Assembly: GCA_944391635.1 (NCBI GenBank)
Contig: CALXUL010000273.1
Span: 1 to 5,363, forward strand
Length of the DNA: 5,363 nt
From: an uncultured Clostridia bacterium
GTDB taxonomy: Bacteria > Bacillota > Clostridia > UBA1381
Reading direction: 5' to 3'
The notes below the pieces were generated by a model, which was given only the letters and a program-made list of their open reading frames with translations, did not search any database and was not told where the DNA came from. Below, in pieces: positions 1-4,954 of the stretch (the stretch's first letter is position 1; each line of letters begins with the position of its first letter). The position numbers and the translations under genes were made by a program.

Positions 1-340
1 CAGGATATTCCTTCATAATTGCACCTAAAAACTGAGCACGTGTTATTGTTGGGATTGAAAGTTTCCTGGCAGCTGCAAGTTCCGGATTATCAGCTTTTAC
101 AGCTGCGGTATATATTACAAGGTCAGCTCCTTCGACATTCTCTTCACGTTGACCTATAAAAACCTCTACACCAATGTCTTCTAAATGCTTAGTAATATGT
201 GATGGACTGCGGTCTGAGCCTTTTACTTTGTAACCGCGGTTTTGTGCGATTTCCGCAAGACCGCTCATACTGATTCCGCCGATTCCGACAAAATGCAAAA
301 CAGCATTCTCAGAAAGATCCGACATATCAAATCTTGACAT
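1..340 (-). CDS. murC: UDP-N-acetylmuramate--L-alanine ligase, N-terminal part (partial)
   Basis: MurC is the cytoplasmic ATP-dependent ligase that adds L-alanine to UDP-N-acetylmuramate, the first amino-acid step of peptidoglycan precursor synthesis. My reverse-strand translation gives 113 codons that match the family's N-terminal Rossmann-like UDP-binding domain. It has HFVGIGGISMSGLAE at residues 16-30, the GSD motif at 41-43, VIYTAAVKADNPE at 75-87 and a final segment RAQFLGAIMKEYP. The ATP-binding GTHGKT motif and the ligase domain should follow beyond the left edge, so the gene is cut by the window and is not seen to be broken. The start at 338-340 is well fixed because in-frame TAA and TGA codons lie just upstream. 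A GAAAGG ribosome site (353-358) sits about 12 nt before it, slightly far. An internal Met6 has no ribosome site. It is transcribed divergently from the galacturonate operon. MurC is favoured over other Mur ligases because the GIGG-x-x-M-S-G and GSD pattern is typical of it. Confidence 0.95.
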   Translation of the reverse strand, partial: MSRFDMSDLSENAVLHFVGIGGISMSGLAEIAQNRGYKVKGSDRSPSHITKHLEDIGVEVFIGQREENVEGADLVIYTAAVKADNPELAAARKLSIPTITRAQFLGAIMKEYP

Positions 341-404
341 ATAAATTCATTACCTTTCAAAGTTAAAAATATAATACTATTCTATTATTATACCGCCAAA
401 TTAC

Positions 405-433
405 ATTATAAACCAAAAAAAACGTTTTGTAAA
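405..433 (-). promoter_or_regulatory. murC promoter, sigma-A type
   Basis: On the minus strand, a TTTACA -35 box (428-433) is followed by exactly 17 nt and a perfect TATAAT -10 box (405-410). Transcription would start near 398, leaving a leader of about 58 nt before murC. A second TATAAT (minus strand, around 387-392) lies downstream but has only a poor -35 partner (TTGG-like). The spacer contains the 10-bp palindrome AAAACGTTTT, which just touches the -35 box. Confidence 0.7.
419..428. promoter_or_regulatory. Palindrome AAAACGTTTT in the murC promoter, possible operator
   Basis: This is a perfect 10-bp palindrome with a central CpG, lying in the spacer and at the inner edge of the murC -35 box, and about 10 bp from the -35 box of the galacturonate operon. 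LacI-family repressors, including uronate regulators of Firmicutes, often bind palindromes centred on CG with A/T flanks. The outer positions do not match the CcpA cre consensus. The assignment to a regulator is inference from shape and place only. Confidence 0.3.
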
Positions 434-437
434 TAAC

Positions 438-466
438 TTGAAAAGTTTTTCTCATTTTTTTATATA
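438..466 (+). promoter_or_regulatory. Candidate promoter of the galacturonate operon
   Basis: TTGAAA (438-443, 5 of 6 to the -35 consensus) is followed by 17 nt and TATATA (461-466), or by 19 nt and TATAGT (463-468). Transcription would start near 473-475, giving a leader of about 93 nt before the preferred start codon. An alternative pair, TTTACA (489-494) with TTTATT (512-517, 17-nt spacer), is weaker. The -35 box lies within or beside the dyad GAAAA-GT-TTTTC, which suggests repression by occlusion. Confidence 0.5.
440..451. promoter_or_regulatory. Dyad GAAAA-GT-TTTTC overlapping the operon -35 box
   Basis: This is a perfect 5-bp inverted repeat with a 2-bp centre that overlaps the last four bases of the -35 box at 438-443. 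With its left flank (TTGAAAAGTTTTTC) it resembles a CcpA cre site but lacks the central CG, so I do not call it cre. A repressor or catabolite regulator bound here would block the promoter. The A/T-rich composition makes chance a real possibility. Confidence 0.3.
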
Positions 467-554
467 GTAATTAGCAAAATTTAAACTGTTTACAGATAAA
501 TGAGCAAGAAATTTATTGTTTGTAATAAAAAATGGTGATGAAATTTAGCTAAAT

Positions 555-558
555 GGAG
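555..558 (+). promoter_or_regulatory. Ribosome binding site that decides the GH4 start
   Basis: GGAG (within GGAGTG, 555-560) lies 9 nt before the ATG at 568. The earlier in-frame ATG at 553 has only a weak GGTGA about 14 nt upstream, and that ATG overlaps the better ribosome site. The ATG at 568 is therefore the more likely start. Confidence 0.55.
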
Positions 559-567
559 TGTGAGAAT

Positions 568-1959
568 ATGAGAATTATTGAAAATAAGGCGGAAGATGTA
601 AAAATTGCGTATATCGGAGGAGGGTCAAGAGGCTGGGCTTGGGGTTTTATGAGTGACCTTGCGTCTTGCGGTGATATGTGCGGAAGTGTATATCTTTATG
701 ACATAGATAAAGAGGCTGCAGTACATAATCAAATTATAGGAAATAGAATTAAAGATGATCCGGAATGTGTGTCAGAGTGGGAATATAAGGCTGTTGATAC
801 ATTAAAGGAAGCTGTAAGCGGAGCGGATTTTGTAATTATTTCAATTTTGCCTGGAACATTTGACGATATGGAAAGCGATGTGCATTGTCCGGAAAAGTAT
901 GGTATTTATCAATCAGTGGGCGATACTGTTGGTGCCGGCGGTGTGCTTAGGGCTCTTAGAACAGTACCCATGTTTGATGTTATAGCTGATGCGGTGAGAG
1001 ATTATGCACCTGATGCATGGGTTATTAATTATACTAACCCTATGACTGTTTGTGTAAAGGCTCTATATAACAGATTCCCAGATATTAAGGCTTTTGGATG
1101 CTGCCATGAAGTATTTGGCACACAAAAGCTTCTTGCAAAAGCAATTGAGGATATAAAAGGAATAAAGAACATACAAAGAAGCGATATTGATGTGAATGTT
1201 GTGGGTATCAATCATTTTACGTGGCTTACCGCTGCAAACTACAAGAATATAGATATTTTTCCTATATACCAGGAGTTTGTTAAAAAGTATAAAGCAGATG
1301 GATTTGGCGAGAAAGTAGACGATAACTGGAGAAATAAATATTTTTCAAGCCGTGAGATGGTAAAGATGGATTTGTTTGACAGGTATGGTTATATTGCAGC
1401 AGCAGGTGACAGACATCTTGCAGAGTTTTGCCCGGGCAAATGGTATTTAAAAGACCCTGATACTGCAGCTAAATGGGGTTTTGGATTAACACCTGTTTCG
1501 TGGAGGAAACAAGACCTTGCAGAACGTCTTGCAAAGAGTAAGAGATTGGTTGAAGGTGAAGAAAAAATGGAAATATCAAAATCCGGCGAAGAGGGTGTTA
1601 ATCAAATACGTGCGCTTTTGGGACTGCGTGAGCTTGTAACAAACGTAAATATACCAAATGTAGGGCAGATTCCAAATCTTCCGTATGGGGCAGTAGTTGA
1701 AACAAATGCAGTATTTAGAGCAAATTCTCTGACACCTGTGTTTGCGTCATCTGTACCAAATGAAATCTATCCAATGATAGTTCATATATCATCTAATCAG
1801 CAAATTCTAGCCAGTGCATGTTCAAGAAGAGATATTGAAAAAGCCTTTATTTCGTTTATAAACGAACCAAATGTTACTCTTGGGATTTCAGATGCGCGTA
1901 AGTTATTTGACGAAATGGTTGATAATACAAAAGAGTATTTAGGAGAGTATTTCAATTAA
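568..1959 (+). CDS. Glycoside hydrolase family 4 alpha-galacturonidase (LplD-like)
   Basis: This cytoplasmic GH4 enzyme is predicted to hydrolyse short alpha-galacturonides to D-galacturonate. GH4 enzymes use NAD+ and Mn2+ in an oxidation-elimination-addition-reduction mechanism. From the start at 568 (463 aa, normal for the family), the NAD-binding glycine loop GGGSRG is at residues 17-22, GDTVGAGG at 118-125, NYTNP ends at N157-P158, CHEV is at 179-182 and GINH ends at H216. C179 and H216 occupy the places of the metal-binding Cys and His of GH4. CHEV is the motif reported for alpha-galacturonidases such as Bacillus subtilis LplD; other GH4 specificities carry different residues there. There is no signal peptide or membrane segment, so the substrate must be imported. 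It is the first gene of the operon, and its TAA overlaps the uxaB start by one base. An in-frame ATG at 553 would add five residues. The downstream uronate genes support galacturonidase over alpha-glucosidase or alpha-galactosidase. Confidence 0.88.
   Translation: MRIIENKAEDVKIAYIGGGSRGWAWGFMSDLASCGDMCGSVYLYDIDKEAAVHNQIIGNRIKDDPECVSEWEYKAVDTLKEAVSGADFVIISILPGTFDDMESDVHCPEKYGIYQSVGDTVGAGGVLRALRTVPMFDVIADAVRDYAPDAWVINYTNPMTVCVKALYNRFPDIKAFGCCHEVFGTQKLLAKAIEDIKGIKNIQRSDIDVNVVGINHFTWLTAANYKNIDIFPIYQEFVKKYKADGFGEKVDDNWRNKYFSSREMVKMDLFDRYGYIAAAGDRHLAEFCPGKWYLKDPDTAAKWGFGLTPVSWRKQDLAERLAKSKRLVEGEEKMEISKSGEEGVNQIRALLGLRELVTNVNIPNVGQIPNLPYGAVVETNAVFRANSLTPVFASSVPNEIYPMIVHISSNQQILASACSRRDIEKAFISFINEPNVTLGISDARKLFDEMVDNTKEYLGEYFN
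1941..1947 (+). promoter_or_regulatory. Ribosome binding site for uxaB
   Basis: AGGAGAG inside the end of the GH4 gene lies 11 nt before the ATG at 1959. A second possible site, GGGGG (1961-1965), lies 8 nt before the next in-frame ATG at 1974. Both starts are plausible. The TAATG overlap suggests translational coupling from the upstream gene. Confidence 0.5.
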
Positions 1960-3350
1960 TGGGGGCATATTTAATGGAAAATTTGAAAAGAACAGAATCA
2001 TGCAGCCTTACCGAACGGGTGCTACAGTTTGGTGAGGGGAATTTTTTAAGAGGTTTTGTTGACTGGATGATTGATAGGCTTAATAAGGAGCAAAATGCAG
2101 ATCTTGGTGTTGTGGTTGTTCAGCCTCTTGAAAACGGTATGTGCGAAACTCTTTCAAAGCAAGATTGCCTGTACCATTTGTTTTTGCGAGGGCTAAAGGA
2201 TAATAATGCAGTAGAAAAGATAACATGTATCGAATGTATTTCCAGGGCAATAAATCCATACAAGGATACAGAAAAGTTCTTTCAAATAAGCCAGAATCCT
2301 AATTTGAGGTTTATAATTTCCAATACTACAGAAGCAGGGATTGAGTATATAAGCGGTCAGCGCTATGGTGACTATCAAAATTCAAGCTTTCCGGGCAGAC
2401 TTACCATGTTCTTAAAACGTCGTTATGAAAGCGGACTTGACGGTTTCATAATTTTCCCTTGCGAACTTATTGATGCAAATGGCGATAAGCTCAAAGAATG
2501 TATTTTAAAATATGCAAATGAGTGGGAACTTGGCGAGGATTTTATATCCTGGATAAACACTAATAATCACTTTACAAATACATTGGTTGATAGGATTGTT
2601 ACGGGATATCCGAAAGATAACTATAATGAGTTTGAACAACGTCTTGGTGTGCACGATTTAATGATTGATACTGCGGAAATTTTCCATTTATGGGTAATTG
2701 AAGGCAATAAAAAATTAGAAGAAGAAATACCGTTTTATAAGGCAGGTTTAAATGTTATTTGGACGGATGATGTTAAACCGTATAAAAAGCGAAAAGTACG
2801 TATATTAAACGGAGCGCATACAATGTCAGTTTTGGCTGCAAGGCTTATGGGGCTTGAAACAGTTAAGGAAATGATGGAAGACAGGGAAATGTATGATTTT
2901 ATTAAGTACGGGGTATATAGTGAGATAATTCCAACTCTTGATTTACCTAAAAATGAACTTACAGAATTTGCTGATGATGTATTTATGCGTTTTAAAAACC
3001 CGTTTATAAAGCATTATCTATTAAGTATTGCTTTAAATTCGGTTTCAAAATTTAAAGTACGTGTTTTGCCAAGTATCAAAGATTACATTAATATTTATGG
3101 AAAAGAGCCGAAATGTCTTGTTTTTTCGTTGGCTGCGCTTATACTTTTTTATAAGACTGATGAGGCAAAGGATTCAGATGAAGTTATAGCGTTTATGAGG
3201 AACGCAACAGTTGGAACTGTTTTGTCAAATACAGAATTATGGGACGAGGATTTGTCATACCTTGAACACAGTATATCTGGTTATATTCAAAATATTGAGA
3301 AATACGGGATGAGAGATGCCATAAAAAGGCTTATTGGTGAGTTAAAATGA
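1959..3350 (+). CDS. uxaB: Tagaturonate reductase (altronate oxidoreductase)
   Basis: UxaB reduces D-tagaturonate to D-altronate with NADH in the cytoplasm, the second step of galacturonate breakdown after isomerisation. It belongs to the long-chain mannitol dehydrogenase family. The N-terminal Rossmann part carries VLQFGEGNFLRGF at residues 21-33. The C-terminal domain carries K279-VRIL-N284-GA-H287, which reproduces the family's catalytic Lys-x4-Asn-x2-His pattern, so the active site looks intact. The length of 463 aa is close to other UxaB proteins. The fructuronate reductase UxuB and other polyol dehydrogenases are related, but the FGEGNFLRGFVDW segment and the adjacent altronate dehydratase favour UxaB. 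The start at 1959 overlaps the GH4 stop by one base. A start at 1974 (MENLKRTE) with its own GGGGG site is nearly as good and would remove five residues. The end overlaps uxaA by four bases (ATGA). Confidence 0.9.
   Translation: MGAYLMENLKRTESCSLTERVLQFGEGNFLRGFVDWMIDRLNKEQNADLGVVVVQPLENGMCETLSKQDCLYHLFLRGLKDNNAVEKITCIECISRAINPYKDTEKFFQISQNPNLRFIISNTTEAGIEYISGQRYGDYQNSSFPGRLTMFLKRRYESGLDGFIIFPCELIDANGDKLKECILKYANEWELGEDFISWINTNNHFTNTLVDRIVTGYPKDNYNEFEQRLGVHDLMIDTAEIFHLWVIEGNKKLEEEIPFYKAGLNVIWTDDVKPYKKRKVRILNGAHTMSVLAARLMGLETVKEMMEDREMYDFIKYGVYSEIIPTLDLPKNELTEFADDVFMRFKNPFIKHYLLSIALNSVSKFKVRVLPSIKDYINIYGKEPKCLVFSLAALILFYKTDEAKDSDEVIAFMRNATVGTVLSNTELWDEDLSYLEHSISGYIQNIEKYGMRDAIKRLIGELK
3336..3341 (+). 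promoter_or_regulatory. Ribosome binding site for uxaA
   Basis: GGTGAG inside the end of uxaB lies 5 nt before the ATG at 3347. Together with the four-base ATGA overlap it indicates translational coupling of uxaB and uxaA. Confidence 0.6.
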
Positions 3351-4762
3351 AGACAATTTTAATTAGTGATAAAGATAATGTCGAGGTTGTTGTAGAAGGT
3401 GAAAGCGCAGGACATAAAATAGCCCGAAAAAATATTTATTCAGGCGAAGATATTATTAAATATGGCTTTCCGATAGGAACTGCGACAAAAGATATAAAGC
3501 GCGGAGAAATTGTACATACAAATAACATTAAAACAAAACTGGAAGATAAAGCACAATATACTTATAATCCTGAGTACTCATATACCCTGAATAAAAAAAA
3601 CGCAACCTTTATGGGATATAAGAGGAAGTATGGCAGGGCAGGAGTGCGAAATGAAATATGGATAATAAATACGGTTGGCTGTGTAAATAAGACTGCGCAG
3701 ATTCTTCAGCAAGAGGCAAATAATAGATACGGCGGAATGTGTGACGGTATTTATGCATTTTCGCATCCATACGGGTGCTCACAGCTTGGCGACGACCACA
3801 AGATGACGCAAAAAATTCTTTCGGGTCTTGTTAGAAATCCGAATGCATCCGGTGTACTTGTGTTGGGGCTTGGGTGTGAAAACAATAACATTAATGAATT
3901 TAAAAAGGTGCTTGGCAGGTATGACGAAGAGAGAGTAAAGTTTATAAATGCTCAGGATTGTGAGAACGAAATAGAAGAAGGACTGAAGCTTATAGGTGAA
4001 CTTGCTGCGTACGCTTCAAAACTTAAGCGTACAGAATGTAGTATTAGCGAACTTGTTGTTGGGCTAAAATGCGGAGGGAGCGACGGCTTTTCCGGAATTA
4101 CCGCAAACCCGCTGATAGGCAGAGTTTCTGATTTGCTTATAGGAAACGGTGCAACTTGTCTTCTGACAGAGGTTCCGGAGATGTTCGGCGCTGAAACAAT
4201 TCTTATGAACCGGTGTGAATCTGAGGAGATATTCGATAAAACGGTTGAGATGATTAATTTCTTTAAGAACTATTATTTATCTCACGGTCAGCCGGTATAT
4301 GAAAACCCGTCACCGGGAAATAAGGCTGGAGGAATATCAACGCTGGAAGATAAATCGCTGGGGTGTGTACAAAAAGCGGGGAACTCGCCGGTGGTAGATG
4401 TTCTGAATATTGGGGAATTGCCTTATAAAAATGGGCTGAATTTGCTGTATGGACCAGGAAATGATATGGTTGCCGTGACAAATCTTGCCGCGTCAGGCTG
4501 TCAGCTTATAATGTTTTCCACTGGCAGGGGAACGCCTCTTGGTGCGCCTGTTCCAACAATTAAAATATCGTCGAATAGCCTGCTCTATTCTAAAAAAACG
4601 CATTGGATTGATTTTGATGCTGGAAAAGTTCTTGAACAGGGTTTTGACATTGACAAAGATTTGTTTTCGTTTATATTATCTGTTGCAAATGGTAAAAAAA
4701 CAAAGAACGAAGAAAATAATTATCGTGAAATTGCAATATTTAAGGATGGGGTGACTTTATGA
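3347..4762 (+). CDS. uxaA: Altronate dehydratase, full-length
   Basis: UxaA dehydrates D-altronate to 2-keto-3-deoxy-D-gluconate in the cytoplasm; known family members depend on iron. The protein has an N-terminal SAF-type domain (about residues 10-65: GHKIARKNI at 22-30, KYGFPIGTA at 38-46, VHTNN at 56-60). The large dehydratase domain follows, with GYKRKYGRAGVRNE at 90-103, the TVGCVN segment ending at N114, HPYGCSQLGDDH at 140-151, GLGCEN at 174-179 and KCGGSDGFSG at 241-250. The Cys and His residues in these motifs (C112, H140, C144, H151, C177, C242) are candidate metal or active-site ligands, inferred from conservation. At 471 aa it is slightly shorter than the E. coli enzyme (about 495 aa) but complete. 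The two parts are fused in one chain, unlike species with split UxaA. Galactarate dehydratase (GarD) is a relative, but the uxaB neighbour and length favour altronate. It is the last gene before the terminator. Confidence 0.93.
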   Translation: MKTILISDKDNVEVVVEGESAGHKIARKNIYSGEDIIKYGFPIGTATKDIKRGEIVHTNNIKTKLEDKAQYTYNPEYSYTLNKKNATFMGYKRKYGRAGVRNEIWIINTVGCVNKTAQILQQEANNRYGGMCDGIYAFSHPYGCSQLGDDHKMTQKILSGLVRNPNASGVLVLGLGCENNNINEFKKVLGRYDEERVKFINAQDCENEIEEGLKLIGELAAYASKLKRTECSISELVVGLKCGGSDGFSGITANPLIGRVSDLLIGNGATCLLTEVPEMFGAETILMNRCESEEIFDKTVEMINFFKNYYLSHGQPVYENPSPGNKAGGISTLEDKSLGCVQKAGNSPVVDVLNIGELPYKNGLNLLYGPGNDMVAVTNLAASGCQLIMFSTGRGTPLGAPVPTIKISSNSLLYSKKTHWIDFDAGKVLEQGFDIDKDLFSFILSVANGKKTKNEENNYREIAIFKDGVTL

Positions 4763-4799
4763 ATAAAACGGTATGTTTATGCATACCGCTTTATTTTTT
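4763..4799 (+). terminator. Intrinsic terminator of the galacturonate operon
   Basis: A 7-bp perfect stem CGGTATG (4769-4775) / CATACCG (4782-4788) closes a 6-nt loop. After one A-C mismatch the stem extends with A/T pairs (4763-4767 with 4790-4794). The T-rich tail TTTATTTTTT runs from 4790 to 4799. The terminator starts directly at the uxaA stop codon and separates the operon from recA. Confidence 0.88.
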
Positions 4800-4834
4800 A
4801 TATTAAAAAAAGGCATTGGCGGGCGTTGTTATTA

Positions 4835-4863
4835 TTGACAAATGCATAAACTTATGCTATACT
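4835..4863 (+). promoter_or_regulatory. Strong recA promoter with extended -10
   Basis: A perfect TTGACA -35 box (4835-4840) is followed by exactly 17 nt and TATACT (4858-4863, 5 of 6). The TG of an extended -10 is present at 4855-4856. Transcription would start near 4869-4871, giving a leader of about 85 nt. The match predicts strong basal expression unless it is repressed. Confidence 0.85.
4844..4857. promoter_or_regulatory. Dyad GCATAA-AC-TTATGC in the recA promoter spacer, possible operator
   Basis: A perfect 6-bp inverted repeat with a 2-bp centre lies between the -35 and -10 boxes and ends exactly at the base before the -10. This is a classic place for a repressor. The usual Gram-positive LexA box (GAAC-N4-GTTC) is absent: neither GAAC nor GTTC occurs between 4763 and 4954. 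The dyad is a candidate for a divergent LexA site or another regulator; no binding protein can be named from the sequence. Confidence 0.4.
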
Positions 4864-4872
4864 GAAAAAAAT

Positions 4873-4907
4873 AGATGTGTTGCTGTTAGATGTTTTGCAG
4901 ACGTTTT
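4873..4907 (+). repeat. Three imperfect tandem repeats in the recA leader
   Basis: AGATGTGTTGC (4873-4883), AGATGTTTTGC (4888-4898) and AGACGTTTT (4899-4907, followed by AATTGC) share the core AGAYGTKTT. Start-to-start distances are 15 and 11 bp. They lie just downstream of the predicted transcription start, where a bound protein or RNA element could act. They contain no recognised binding motif and may be chance. Confidence 0.4.
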
Positions 4908-4942
4908 AATTGCTTCATATCTGAATTTATTTCTTTTTATAC

Positions 4943-4950
4943 AGGAGAAG
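4943..4950 (+). promoter_or_regulatory. Ribosome binding site for recA
   Basis: AGGAGAAG contains a strong AGGAG core (4943-4947) placed 7 nt before the ATG at 4955. It fixes the recA start, because there is no other in-frame ATG before Met40. Confidence 0.85.
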
Positions 4951-4954
4951 AATA

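Noticed and set aside
438..452. Possible CcpA cre site at the operon -35 box
   Set aside because: The flanks match reasonably, but the central CG that defines cre is replaced by GT, so it is reported only as an unnamed dyad.
511..529. TTTATT / AATAAA inverted repeat in the operon leader
   Set aside because: The six A/T pairs around a 6-nt loop are too weak for a terminator or riboswitch, and are expected by chance in this composition.
475..567. Riboswitch or attenuator in the operon leader
   Set aside because: The leader is under 100 nt and AT-rich, with no GC-rich stems and no known aptamer motifs that I could recognise.
3593..3600. A8 run in uxaA that forms an A-AAA-AAC heptamer in frame
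   Set aside because: It encodes an ordinary Lys-Lys-Asn linker between the SAF domain and the dehydratase domain; no downstream stimulatory hairpin was seen and the frame stays intact.
4263..4481. Minus-strand open frame of 72 codons inside uxaA
   Set aside because: It lies wholly within a well-conserved coding gene on the other strand, resembles no family I know and has no credible promoter; it is a shadow of the uxaA codons.
4539..4754. Plus-strand open frame of 71 codons in another frame of uxaA
   Set aside because: The lysine- and leucine-rich translation is what AT-rich coding sequence gives in a shifted frame, and uxaA itself is intact through this stretch.
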